This document shows, piece by piece, positions 34,675 to 43,216 of a stretch of 64,000 bases of DNA. A program made the position numbers and the translations under genes. A model generated the notes under the pieces. That model did no database searches and was not told where the DNA came from. It saw nothing but the letters and a program-made list of their open reading frames with translations. The stretch comes from G020353115 sp964389685. GTDB taxonomy: Bacteria > Bacteroidota > Bacteroidia > Bacteroidales > VadinHA17. The stretch lies in NCBI GenBank assembly GCA_964389685.1, contig CAYMFM010000004.1, positions 1 to 64,000 of the forward strand, written 5' to 3'. Within the stretch, counting starts at the first letter, position 1; the number at the start of each line of letters is the position of its first letter.

Positions 34675-35340
34675 ATGAAGACGAGGGAACGGTATATTGC
34701 TTTTTTTGACCTGGATGGTACCATACTGAAACAGAACAGTGGAAAAATACTGGTTTACCAGGCTTACAAATCAGGCATGATGGCCCGCAGGGAGTTATTC
34801 TTTGGAATGTATCTTTCGTTGTTGCATAAACTTGATCTGATGAGCCCTTTGAAGATAATAGAAAAGATGGCGGTGTGGGTGACTGGCTTCCCGGAAAAGG
34901 TTCTGCAGGAGTTTGCAGAAGAGGTGTTTAACAGTACCTTACAGGTTTTGATTCGATCTGAAATCCCATCTGAACTTCACTTTCATAAAGCCCGGAATGC
35001 TGAGCTGGTCATCCTTTCATCAGCGATCGGTGAAATCTGTTCCCCAGTCGCCAGGTTCCTGGGTATGGATGCTGTAATCAGCTCCAGACTTGAAGTTCAT
35101 GAGGGACATTATACGAGCTATCCGGAAGGCAACTTTTGTGTCGGGACCGAAAAATTCCTGAGACTTCAGGAATATTGCAGCATGAAAGGATATTTACCCG
35201 GTGAAGCATATTTCTACGGTGATACAATTTCCGATCTTCAGGCATTATCGGCGGTAGGGCATCCGGTTTGCGTCAATCCGGACCGAAAATTGAATAGGGT
35301 GGCCAATGCTAACGGATGGGATGTTCGACAGTGGACCTGA
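34675..35340 (+). CDS. HAD-IB family phosphatase
   Basis: A 221-residue HAD hydrolase of the phosphoserine-phosphatase-like IB subfamily. Motif I is FFDLDGTI, motif II LSSAIGE (Ser after VIL), and motif III/IV is FYGDTISDLQALSAVG. The cap region contains YKSGMMARRELFFGM, like bacterial HAD-IB proteins found beside acyltransferases; some dephosphorylate lipid head groups. ATG 34675 is preferred because an in-frame extension to 34531 would overlap the lipid kinase gene. It starts 22 bp after that gene. Confidence 0.88.
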   Translation: MKTRERYIAFFDLDGTILKQNSGKILVYQAYKSGMMARRELFFGMYLSLLHKLDLMSPLKIIEKMAVWVTGFPEKVLQEFAEEVFNSTLQVLIRSEIPSELHFHKARNAELVILSSAIGEICSPVARFLGMDAVISSRLEVHEGHYTSYPEGNFCVGTEKFLRLQEYCSMKGYLPGEAYFYGDTISDLQALSAVGHPVCVNPDRKLNRVANANGWDVRQWT

Positions 35341-35395
35341 AGGTAGGAGAAACCGGGTATACGGCCAGTGAATTAGGCAGGGGTCATCTCTTTGC

Positions 35396-35983
35396 TTAGT
35401 CGTTCAGGACATCATCCATAACCGCACGTAAACGGTCATAATTCTTTTCCATCAGATCCCTTTTTTCGGTATTGAAGAGCAGGGCTGTGGGATGGCGAAG
35501 AGGATAAATGAGTTGATCATCCAACTCGATCAATTTACCAAATAAGGTGTGGTAATCTTTGCTTGCCGGCCTATCCAGATCAAACCGCATCAGGATGTAA
35601 CGCGTGGCATGAAATCCAAGTGGGACAATCAGTTTTGGATTTACAAGCGATATCTCCTGTTCCAGGTGTTTTGAGCACTCTGCAATTTCACGATTTGAAG
35701 GCCTGCGGCATTTTGGGATATAACATTTAATCAGGTTGGTCATATAGATCTCATCGGTACCGATCCGGGACTTTGTGAGTAATTGGCGGAATATCTTACC
35801 GGAGGGTCCAACAAACATCTGCCCTGCTTTGTTTTCGAGCTCTCCCGGAGCCTGGGCAATCACCATGACCTTTGACCGGAAGTTGCCTTCTCCACATACA
35901 GCCTGTTGACGGGTTGCTGCCAGCCCGCATGCCGTGCATCCCCGAACCTGTTGTTGCAGTAATGAGAAATCCGGATCCTTCAC
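35396..35983 (-). CDS. Uracil-DNA glycosylase, family 4/5 type
   Basis: A 195-residue base-excision repair enzyme removing uracil from DNA. It shows the 4Fe-4S pattern CTACGLA near residue 16-22, a further Cys in IKCYIPKCRRPSNRE, then IVPLGFHATRYIL, and the C-terminal YPLRHPTALLFN with the catalytic-loop His. Motif A is AQAPGELENKAGQMFVGPSG, where GEAPG is more usual. The Fe-S ligands support a family 4-like UDG. Gene is monocistronic, convergent with the HAD phosphatase and with a TACTTTTG -7 element just upstream. Confidence 0.9.
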   Translation of the reverse strand: MKDPDFSLLQQQVRGCTACGLAATRQQAVCGEGNFRSKVMVIAQAPGELENKAGQMFVGPSGKIFRQLLTKSRIGTDEIYMTNLIKCYIPKCRRPSNREIAECSKHLEQEISLVNPKLIVPLGFHATRYILMRFDLDRPASKDYHTLFGKLIELDDQLIYPLRHPTALLFNTEKRDLMEKNYDRLRAVMDDVLND

Positions 35984-35998
35984 CTCTGATTTTTATCA

Positions 35999-36006
35999 CA
36001 AAAGTA
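35999..36006 (-). promoter_or_regulatory. Candidate -7 element (TACTTTTG) for the UDG gene
   Basis: Minus-strand TACTTTTG matches TAnnTTTG and lies 15 bp upstream of the UDG ATG, implying a leader of about 9 nt. No -33 TTTG is visible at standard spacing. Confidence 0.4.
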
Positions 36007-36112
36007 AGAAAAGGAAATATTTTAGCGCGTTTTATTGTCTAATGTATGGAAAATGCTGTAATTTAACTGATCCCATTCAATAGGGCCGCAGGGAATAAAA
36101 TGTACTTTTCAT

Positions 36113-36697
36113 TTGTCTAATGTAAAAAATAAGACTTTCGTGAAGGACTATTCTGGTTTTAGTGATCTGGATCTGATCTCTCAAACACGGAAGGGTGATA
36201 ACGAAGCCTTCTCTGTTCTTATTTCCAGGTACAAGGATCAGGTAGCGAAAACCGTAATTAGCATGATGGGTAATTGCATGGAAGCAGATGACGTGGGTCA
36301 GGAGACCTTTATCCGGTTTTATCGTTCCATCGATAAATTTCGTGGAGACTCAACCCTGGGAACCTATTTGACCAAAATAGCCATGAATCTTTCCCTGAAT
36401 GAATTGAAAAAACGAAAAAGAAACCGTTCGTTGTTCTCAGATAACCAGGAAAACAATGTTGAGATTCATCGTTCAGAGATAAAGGATCATCAGGATACGG
36501 ATGATATTCAGGAGGAGGTACAGCTGGCAATACAGGAGCTTCCGTTCAAGTTCAGATCGGTCGTTGTTCTTCGCATGATCGAAGGGTATAGCACAAAAGA
36601 GACGGCTGAAATCCTGGACCTGCCAATGGGTACAGTGTTATCAAGATTAGCACGGGCACAGCAGAATTTGAAAGATAAATTAAAACATCTAATATAA
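36113..36697 (+). CDS. ECF-type RNA polymerase sigma factor
   Basis: A 194-residue extracytoplasmic-function sigma factor. Region 2 (about 17-90) has SRYKDQVAKTVISMMGN, EADDVGQETFIRFYRSIDKFRGDSTLGTYLTKIAMNLSLNELKKRKR; region 4 (about 132-190) has LPFKFRSVVVLRMIEGYSTKETAEILDLP with the DNA-reading helix GTVLSRLARAQQNL. It starts with TTG at 36113, or GTG at 36140 (MKDYSGF...); no ATG fits. The next gene, 6 bp downstream, is a probable anti-sigma factor, followed by two CpxP/Spy-like genes, so it probably controls an envelope-stress regulon and its own operon. Confidence 0.9.
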   Translation: MSNVKNKTFVKDYSGFSDLDLISQTRKGDNEAFSVLISRYKDQVAKTVISMMGNCMEADDVGQETFIRFYRSIDKFRGDSTLGTYLTKIAMNLSLNELKKRKRNRSLFSDNQENNVEIHRSEIKDHQDTDDIQEEVQLAIQELPFKFRSVVVLRMIEGYSTKETAEILDLPMGTVLSRLARAQQNLKDKLKHLI

Positions 36698-36703
36698 ACG
36701 GCC

Positions 36704-37123
36704 ATGTTAGACCAACATCTATTAGATTTACTCATGCGATCACTGGATGGTGATCTGGATGATACGGATCGGACGATGCTTGAAAAAGCACTATCTGAAT
36801 CGGAAGAGCTTAGAAAAGAAAAAAATAAGCTGATTCGCCTCAGAGAACTTGTTGGTTCCGGGGATTATCAGTTTAAACATGGATTTACGGATCGGGTGAT
36901 GAACCGCCTGACAAAATCAAAGAACGGGAAAAGCATTGAATTTAATTTTGCCAGAGACCTGAACCGAATTTTCATGAGAGTTGCCATTACCGGAGTTGCT
37001 GCAATTATCCTGCTGCTCCTTAGCATTTATCTGACAACAGGTTCCGTTTCCCTCGATTCGTTAAGCGGAGCGGAATACTATTCAGAAGATAATGTGATCA
37101 GTTATTTGTTAATCGAAGAATAA
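36704..37123 (+). CDS. Probable anti-sigma factor
   Basis: A 139-residue protein with an N-terminal cytoplasmic helical region (about 1-85; LMRSLDGDLDDTDRTMLEKAL, LRKEKNKLIRLRELV), one membrane helix (about 92-112, MRVAITGVAAIILLLLSIYL) and a short outer tail. That layout suits an anti-sigma factor tethering the adjacent ECF sigma factor to the membrane. It lacks the zinc HxxxCxxC motif of ZAS-type anti-sigmas. Assignment rests on topology and on being 6 bp after the sigma gene, not on sequence identity to a known family. Confidence 0.75.
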   Translation: MLDQHLLDLLMRSLDGDLDDTDRTMLEKALSESEELRKEKNKLIRLRELVGSGDYQFKHGFTDRVMNRLTKSKNGKSIEFNFARDLNRIFMRVAITGVAAIILLLLSIYLTTGSVSLDSLSGAEYYSEDNVISYLLIEE

Positions 37124-37133
37124 ACAGACCGAC

Positions 37134-37553
37134 ATGAAAATTAAACCTGTTCTTGTTATTTCCGCCACACTTATCATTGGATTTGCTATTGGTTTTCTTA
37201 CCAGCGGCATGATAAACCATCAGCGGATGAAAAAATTCCGGTCGTTCAATTCTATGGAATCCTTTAAGCAGAGAACCATCCATATTCTTGAACCAACAGA
37301 AGAACAACTGAAGGAGATCCTGCCCCTGATCGATGAGTATGCAAAAAAAATGGATGGGATTCGGAAGGATTTCGGTAAAGAATTTTTTACCCTGATCAAT
37401 GATTTCCATAATGAACTTAAACCACTCCTTACCGAGGAGCAAATAGAGAGGCTGGAATCGCTGCTAAGACCTCCATCAAGGAATTCCCGTCATAGGGGTG
37501 ATCCGAACGAGAGGGATCGGGGGCATGAGGGCCGACCTCCTGAAAGGCGGTGA
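37134..37553 (+). CDS. CpxP/Spy-like periplasmic protein, membrane-anchored
   Basis: A 139-residue protein with an N-terminal signal anchor (about 6-26, VLVISATLIIGFAIGFLTSG), a helical sensor-like body with EPTEEQLKEILPLIDEYAKK and LLTEEQIERLE, i.e. the LTxxQ-type repeats of CpxP/Spy/ZraP envelope-stress chaperones, and an Arg-rich disordered tail (RHRGDPNERDRGHEGRPPER). It is 10 bp after the anti-sigma gene, and 86 bp before a second Spy-like gene. Family members bind misfolded proteins or metal. Confidence 0.8.
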   Translation: MKIKPVLVISATLIIGFAIGFLTSGMINHQRMKKFRSFNSMESFKQRTIHILEPTEEQLKEILPLIDEYAKKMDGIRKDFGKEFFTLINDFHNELKPLLTEEQIERLESLLRPPSRNSRHRGDPNERDRGHEGRPPERR

Positions 37554-37639
37554 TAATCCTCATCCGGATGGAATAATCGAACCGGTTCCGTTGTCTAACG
37601 GTTGAAAACAAGTAAATATGAACATAAAAACAGATCAAA

Positions 37640-38209
37640 ATGAAAAAGATGGTTGTAACACAAATCATGATTTTTTTACTGGCAGTAACCCCTGGTTCGA
37701 ATATTTTCTCCCAGCAGGGCAGGGGATTGGGTCCATGTGGATTGGGACTCGGACCGGGAAATTTTCCAAACTACCGGATATTGGACCTGACGGAGGAGCA
37801 GAAGACACAAATGAGGGAATTATGGCTTGAGCAATCGGAGGTTCTAAGCCCTCTGAATACAGAATTGCAGAAGCTCAGATTAGCCTATTGGGATCTTATT
37901 GCTGAATCAGATGAAGACCTGGATGCGATCAACAAGAACATAGACCAGCAAACTGATCTGCAGAAAAAAATCATGAAAGAAAATGCTCGTTTCAGAAAAA
38001 AAATGGAAGGGGTATTAACAGAAGAACAAAAGGAGTTGCTTGATTCGGAATTTCCTTTTGGCAGAGGCATGTATGGAAGATGGAATCCACCCGGACGCGG
38101 ATACGGTCAGGGATACAGGGATGGATTTGGTAGAGGTTATGGCAGAGACTATGGACGAGGCTATGGCAGAGGCTATGGCAGAGGATTTGGACCGGGTGGA
38201 ATCTGGTAG
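37640..38209 (+). CDS. Spy-like exported protein with Gly-Arg-Tyr repeat tail
   Basis: A 189-residue secreted protein. A signal peptide (about 1-25, ending NIFSQQ) is followed by a Spy/ZraP-like helical body (about 47-140): LDLTEEQKTQMRELWLEQSE and VLTEEQKELLDSE carry two LTxxQ motifs. The C-terminus (about 143-189) is a disordered G-R-G-Y repeat (for example RGYGRDYGRGYGRGYG). It may buffer envelope stress together with the upstream sigma/anti-sigma pair. A terminator follows at 38253-38293. Two short ATGs upstream (37618) are out of frame and rejected. Confidence 0.8.
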   Translation: MKKMVVTQIMIFLLAVTPGSNIFSQQGRGLGPCGLGLGPGNFPNYRILDLTEEQKTQMRELWLEQSEVLSPLNTELQKLRLAYWDLIAESDEDLDAINKNIDQQTDLQKKIMKENARFRKKMEGVLTEEQKELLDSEFPFGRGMYGRWNPPGRGYGQGYRDGFGRGYGRDYGRGYGRGYGRGFGPGGIW

Positions 38210-38252
38210 AACCCGGGAAGGCAAATTTTCATGGTTAGTTTTAGGTACGGGA

Positions 38253-38293
38253 AGGGTGTCTGAACATATGGTTGGGCACCCTCCTCTTTTTTT
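38253..38293 (+). terminator. Rho-independent terminator after the sigma/Spy operon
   Basis: AGGGTGTC (38253-38260) pairs with GGCACCCT (38275-38282), eight pairs with one G-U, loop TGAACATATGGTTG, followed after CCTC by TTTTTTT (38287-38293). It ends the plus-strand operon and overlaps the last codons of the minus-strand TPR gene. Confidence 0.65.
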
Positions 38294-40535
38294 ATGTCCC
38301 CTGGTTCAGGGAATACTGGAGATAGTCCAGTACTATGGGAATATCATCCTGATTTACCCCGTTTTGCAGTAGAAACTTTCTGTCATCATTAAAGGTCATC
38401 AGAAAGTTCTCAAGATTATTCTCTTCATGAATGATGCTCTTTTTATACATGTTTATTGCTTCCAGGGGATTGCCCAGGCACCATTCTACGTGTCCGAAGT
38501 TTATGTAATCATAAATCGATACTTCCTCCTTGAATAATTTACTGTAATATTTCTGCGACTGATCCAGTTTTCCCAGGACGAAATAGCACCAGGCAATTGG
38601 GCGTAAAACTTTTTTATTGGAAGGATCAAGATATTCTACTTTAAAGTAATATTTGAGTGCTGTTTCATACTCTTCCAGGTCCAGGTAGCAGTGACCGATT
38701 GATGCCTGTGTAAACAGGTTGTCAGGCTCCAGTTTTTCTGATTCAAGATAATATTCCAGTGCTTTTTCCGGTTGTTTCAGTTTTCTGTAACAATAGCCGA
38801 TCTTTTTCACGTTCCAGGCACGGTTTTTATCATACAATTCACCCTGCAGGTAATAATCGAGTGCCTCTTCGATTCTTCCGAGCTTCTGATAACAAAAAGC
38901 GATCTTTTCCAGGATTTCGTAGCTTTTCTCTTCTGTTTTGTTCAGGTATTGATATATATCCAGTGCCTCTTCATAATATTCTTTTTCAAAAAGGTATTCA
39001 GCAATATTCCGGAGGGTACTTTTATCGGTTAACAACAGGTTAAAAAAGGCAGAATTATAGATATCGAGTTTCCCGGCAAAAACATCTTCAAATTCATTTT
39101 TATAGGGATATAGCTTATAAAACCGGTAGAGGTCCTGGAGGTACTGTTGATAGACCGCTTTTGTTTTTTTAAACTGGTCAAGGATTTCATCCTGTTCTGC
39201 AAGTTCATTCATTCCTTTCAATTCCGCATTGAACAGTTCAAGCATCATGGTTTTTTGAACTTTGGGCATGTGTTTTACGTTCAGAATAAAGGAGTATTTA
39301 TCAGAATTACAAAGGAATGATGTTTGAAAAAGGCCTTCGATAAAGAGCTCTTTGTCAAAACTGGTTTCTTCCCCCATCAGGGAATGATCAATAACTTCAT
39401 TCTCAGGATAAAAAGGTATAAACCAGTTGGTTATTTCCCTGAAAAAGTCAAATTGCTTCAACTGCGAGAAGGCTGTCAAAAAAACATCCGCTCCTTCCAT
39501 TTGAAGCTGCGTAAATTCTTCCACCTTTTTGTATAGGTCATTTGAATCTTCAAAGACAATTTCCCAGTCAGGGTTCTTTTCCTCTCCAGGATCTTCGGGG
39601 ACCAGTTTATCGAGGTCAAGCTTATCTTCCAGTTTTGGCCGAAGTTTTACCATTTCGGGAATGATCTCTTCACGTAGTTTACGGGATATCTTCTCTGTCT
39701 CCCTCGAGCGGATAATCTGAATGATGATCGCTTCAATCTCCTTCTGGATCCCTTTTTTATCCTGCAGGATCTTTAATTTCGCAGAGATCTCAGGATAAAG
39801 GTAAAGTCTTTTGTCATACCGGTACATGGAGAGGATCAGCCCGATCATAGCCCGTTGTGAAACCTCCTGCTGGTTGTCTTCATAAAAATTAAACAGGGCA
39901 AAAACTTTTCGTTCGTCAAAATGACGAAATAAGCTCAATGTTATAGCACTAACGAACAAGCATTTCTCATACCATCGAAACGGTTTTCTTCTCCTGATCA
40001 GATCAATCAGCTCCAGGTCAACATCGGTCAGTTTATTTGTCAGCCAGAAATGATTAAACAGGGTTATTACCAGGCTTTTAAATCGTTTTGACTGAGGGGA
40101 TGTGGGATCTGAGCCTAATTCGAAGTTTTCATCCATGATTTCATCCAGCTCCCGTTTAAAGCTAAGGTCATCCAGTCGTTCAATAATGCTTTTGCCGGTC
40201 AGTTTCTGCTGCTGTTCCAACTCAGCCTGAATGGTGAACGTGTGCCAGCCTGAATCCTGGTAAAGGATGTTATACTGTACACGATCAGCTAATTCCAGGA
40301 TAGAAGCCAGAAGGTGATAGTATATTTTTTGCCGCTCCGGATCAGCTACTCCTTCAATGGTATATTTCAACATGGATTCGTAGGTTGATTCCAGGTTATC
40401 GAATTGAACCCGCAAATCTCCCATTTTTGATACCACGATCAGATCCGATAATGCCTCCAACGCCTCTTTCACTCTTTTCTGGTAAATCAGGTAACAGATC
40501 CTCTCGTACTTCTTCTTTAATTCAGTTGTTTTCAT
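38292..40535 (-). CDS. Large TPR-repeat protein, function unknown
   Basis: A 747-residue cytoplasmic protein without signal peptide. The N-terminal two thirds is helical and unlike any family I recognise. Residues about 510-745 contain at least five tetratricopeptide repeats, e.g. ALDIYQYLNKTEEKSYEI, ALDYYLQGELYDKNRAWN, ALEYYLESEKLEPDNLFT, ALKYYFKVEYLDPSNKK. Such arrays are protein-docking surfaces. It converges with the sigma/Spy operon; the last codons overlap the operon terminator. The adjacent Gly-rich lipoprotein gene is divergent, separated by 289 bp that hold only AT-rich sequence. Confidence 0.85.
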   Translation of the reverse strand: MKTTELKKKYERICYLIYQKRVKEALEALSDLIVVSKMGDLRVQFDNLESTYESMLKYTIEGVADPERQKIYYHLLASILELADRVQYNILYQDSGWHTFTIQAELEQQQKLTGKSIIERLDDLSFKRELDEIMDENFELGSDPTSPQSKRFKSLVITLFNHFWLTNKLTDVDLELIDLIRRRKPFRWYEKCLFVSAITLSLFRHFDERKVFALFNFYEDNQQEVSQRAMIGLILSMYRYDKRLYLYPEISAKLKILQDKKGIQKEIEAIIIQIIRSRETEKISRKLREEIIPEMVKLRPKLEDKLDLDKLVPEDPGEEKNPDWEIVFEDSNDLYKKVEEFTQLQMEGADVFLTAFSQLKQFDFFREITNWFIPFYPENEVIDHSLMGEETSFDKELFIEGLFQTSFLCNSDKYSFILNVKHMPKVQKTMMLELFNAELKGMNELAEQDEILDQFKKTKAVYQQYLQDLYRFYKLYPYKNEFEDVFAGKLDIYNSAFFNLLLTDKSTLRNIAEYLFEKEYYEEALDIYQYLNKTEEKSYEILEKIAFCYQKLGRIEEALDYYLQGELYDKNRAWNVKKIGYCYRKLKQPEKALEYYLESEKLEPDNLFTQASIGHCYLDLEEYETALKYYFKVEYLDPSNKKVLRPIAWCYFVLGKLDQSQKYYSKLFKEEVSIYDYINFGHVEWCLGNPLEAINMYKKSIIHEENNLENFLMTFNDDRKFLLQNGVNQDDIPIVLDYLQYSLNQGT

Positions 40536-40824
40536 ACTCTTTTTTTGGCAAACGATCGCTTTATCATGAAGTACAGATCGATCTGCCTTAATTTTGTTGG
40601 GAACAAATCCTGAAGAGATCTACCAAATATTATTCCATAAACCGGAAAATTGACTTTTTGGCAGTTAAGAATAGCATAAAACCCACTTTCATGGAATAAA
40701 TGTATCACAATTATCCGTCACATCAGTGCGGCATTTTTTTAAAAATTAAAATTTACTGAAAAGAATGGGAATAAATCGTTACAGTAAGTGGTCTAACAAG
40801 CGAATTGAAATTTACATTAAAACA
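40536..40824. other. Divergent intergenic region, no gene
   Basis: This 289-bp gap separates the minus-strand TPR gene from the plus-strand lipoprotein gene. It is AT-rich at both ends, with no exact TAnnTTTG element and no marked hairpin. It should contain promoters in both directions, but I cannot place them. Confidence 0.4.
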
Positions 40825-41658
40825 ATGCAAATAGCAGTGCGTTATTACAGTTATCTGATTTTGCCGTTCCTTCTCTCGGGTTGCAGTAATAAACCCATAC
40901 ATAACAGCACATGGAACAGCAATGAAATAATAATAGATGGCATTTTTTCAGATTGGGAAAAAGACCTGACATACGATAAAAAATCAAAACTGTTGTATAA
41001 TGTAACCAATGATCACACCAATCTTTTGCTATGTTTAAAGGTTACAGAGCCGTCTGTAACAAACAAGATCATGATGAGAGGTCTTACGGTATGGGTAGAT
41101 ACAACGGGGAAACAGAAAAAAAATCTGGGCATTAAATACCCGATGGGTCGAAGTGGAAGTATGAGACCTGCGGACCAGAGGACACCTCGTCAGCCGATGC
41201 CGGAGCAGCAGAGAGAACGGCCTGTCAGACCCCAAATTCAGAACCGAATGGAATTGATCGGATTCAAAGAAAGGGGGAAATCTGAGGTGGTTCCTGTTGG
41301 AGATACAACAGGTATTGAAATAGCCGTAAAGGAAGATCCGTACGGTGGCATGCAATATGAAGCAAAGATACCTTTGCAGGTTATTTTGAAAGATCCGGAC
41401 GAATTTTTATCGGCTACTGAGACGTTGATCAGCGTTGGATTTGAAACAGGGTATATTAAAATGGATAGCAATACCGGAGGTGGTCAGACCGGTGGGCGAG
41501 TGGGAGGTGGAGGAGGGGGGAGGCCCTCCGGAGGTGGAGGAAGACCAACTGGTGGCGGTCAGCCTGGAGGAATGACACCCCAACAAGGGGATATGGCAAA
41601 CATGACTCAGGCAACCCGGTTGTGGATAAAACAAATAAAACTTGTAATTTCAGAATAA
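40825..41658 (+). CDS. Lipoprotein with Gly-rich low-complexity region
   Basis: A 277-residue lipoprotein (lipobox FLLSGC, Cys20). After a short linker comes a beta-rich domain (NEIIIDGIFSDWEKDLTYD, YNVTNDHTNLLLCLKVTEP, TVWVDTTGKQKKNLGIKYP) reminiscent of carbohydrate-binding CBM9-like or DOMON folds, with a Pro/Arg/Gln insert (about 120-150) and, near the C-terminus, a polyglycine segment GGQTGGRVGGGGGGRPSGGG, before the last strand. ATG 40825 gives a clean signal peptide. It is the first of a plus-strand efflux-operon block; tolC follows 96 bp later. No family name can be given with confidence. Confidence 0.8.
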   Translation: MQIAVRYYSYLILPFLLSGCSNKPIHNSTWNSNEIIIDGIFSDWEKDLTYDKKSKLLYNVTNDHTNLLLCLKVTEPSVTNKIMMRGLTVWVDTTGKQKKNLGIKYPMGRSGSMRPADQRTPRQPMPEQQRERPVRPQIQNRMELIGFKERGKSEVVPVGDTTGIEIAVKEDPYGGMQYEAKIPLQVILKDPDEFLSATETLISVGFETGYIKMDSNTGGGQTGGRVGGGGGGRPSGGGGRPTGGGQPGGMTPQQGDMANMTQATRLWIKQIKLVISE

Positions 41659-41754
41659 CCTTTAGAAAGCTTTATACCCTCCTGCACTGAACAGAGCATT
41701 GGAGACAGGATTACTCCTGGATAGCGGATTTATGCAATCAAAAAACATGTTGTT

Positions 41755-43188
41755 ATGAAAAAAATAATTATCGGCATATTGGCCATCTGTAACATCGGCT
41801 GGTCTTTCACTCAGGAAAACAAATGGACCCTGGCAGAATGCATTCAGCATGCCCTGGACCGGAATATTACGATAAACCAGAGGAAGCTAAACAATGAGTT
41901 ATCTGAAATAACCCTGGAACAATCCAAAGCCGATTTGCTGCCTAACCTTACGGCTTCAGGAAGTCAGAGCTGGAACTTCGGACGGTCCGTTGATCCCTAT
42001 ACCAATGATTATGTTAGTACAAATGTCGGGAGCAATAATTTTGGATTAAGCACCAGCGTAACCCTGTTTGACGGATTGCAGAGTATTAATACCATTAAAA
42101 AGAACCAGATTGATGTGGAATCGGGGACACTGGATCTTGAGCAAACAAAGAACGATATCATTCTCAGTGTCACACAGGCTTACCTGCAGGTCCTTTTTGC
42201 CTATGAACAGGTCGAAAATACCTCCATCAGCCTGGAATCTACCGCTGCCCAGGTGGAGAGAACGCAAAAACTGGTGAATGCAGGAAGCTCTCCTGAAGGG
42301 GATCTTTTCAAGATCAATTCGCAGCTTGCGTCCGATCAGTACAGCCTGGTAAATGCAGAAAACCAATTATCCATGGCCAAAGTGAACCTGATGCAGATCA
42401 TGGAATTGCCGGTCGAAGAGGAATTTGATGTTGTCATCCCAGAATTTGATGTTACAACAATCGGAATTGCCTATTCCGGAGCGTCTGATGAAATCTATGC
42501 AAAAGCACTGGAGGTTCAACCGGAAATAGAAAGCTCGCAACTTAAGGTTGCCAGTGCCGAGCAGAGCCTGAAAATTGCCAGGGGTGCCCTCTATCCGCGA
42601 CTTTCACTATCTGGAAGCCTGGGTTCTGGATATTCCAATGCACGAACCCTGAGGCAATATGGAGAGCCAACTACAGTGATTCAGGAGGTTGGATATTTGC
42701 AAAGTGACCCTTCAGAAATTGTTGTAGCTGAACGGGAGTTTACTTCATCTTCAATCGCTGACTATAATTTTGGTAATCAGATCAGGGATAATTTGAACGA
42801 ATCGGTGAGACTGAGCCTTAGCATTCCCATCTTTAACCGGTTCCAGGTGAGAAACAACATCAGCCGTTCAAAAATCAATGTCGAAACGGCTGAACTGAAC
42901 AAACAGAATACAGAAAACCAGTTGAGAAAAACAATCGAACAGGCGTATAACGATCTTGTATCTTCCGCTAAAAATTATGACGCTGCAGTGGAGCAACTGA
43001 AATCCCTGGAGCGTTCCTATAATGACACGGAACGAAAATATGAACTGGGTATGGTCAATGCGACCGATTATCTCATTGAAAAAAATAACTTTGAGAATTC
43101 AAAGTATAGCCTCACGAGGGCAAAATATGAATACATTTTTACCTTTAAGATCCTTGATTTTTACCAGGGGAATCCGATTACCTTTTGA
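41755..43188 (+). CDS. TolC-family outer-membrane efflux protein
   Basis: The 477-residue protein has a signal peptide (about 1-20) and two TolC-type OEP repeats. The first begins KWTLAECIQHALDRNITINQ and includes GLSTSVTLFDGLQS; the second includes RLSLSIPIFNRFQVRNNISRSK and the C-terminal YELGMVNATDYLIEKNNFENSK. It forms the outer-membrane exit duct of a tripartite pump with the downstream MacA- and MacB-like proteins. The RFXVRNNI-type strand motif is the hallmark of the family. macA-like follows 28 bp later. Confidence 0.94.
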   Translation: MKKIIIGILAICNIGWSFTQENKWTLAECIQHALDRNITINQRKLNNELSEITLEQSKADLLPNLTASGSQSWNFGRSVDPYTNDYVSTNVGSNNFGLSTSVTLFDGLQSINTIKKNQIDVESGTLDLEQTKNDIILSVTQAYLQVLFAYEQVENTSISLESTAAQVERTQKLVNAGSSPEGDLFKINSQLASDQYSLVNAENQLSMAKVNLMQIMELPVEEEFDVVIPEFDVTTIGIAYSGASDEIYAKALEVQPEIESSQLKVASAEQSLKIARGALYPRLSLSGSLGSGYSNARTLRQYGEPTTVIQEVGYLQSDPSEIVVAEREFTSSSIADYNFGNQIRDNLNESVRLSLSIPIFNRFQVRNNISRSKINVETAELNKQNTENQLRKTIEQAYNDLVSSAKNYDAAVEQLKSLERSYNDTERKYELGMVNATDYLIEKNNFENSKYSLTRAKYEYIFTFKILDFYQGNPITF

Positions 43189-43216
43189 TGTGGAAATAAT
43201 GTTAATTTAGAAAACA

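Noticed and set aside
38015..38224. Minus-strand frame opposite the Gly-Arg-Tyr repeat of the Spy-like protein
   Set aside because: It is a by-product of the repeat (Ser/Ala/Ile-rich on the opposite strand) and has no support as a gene.
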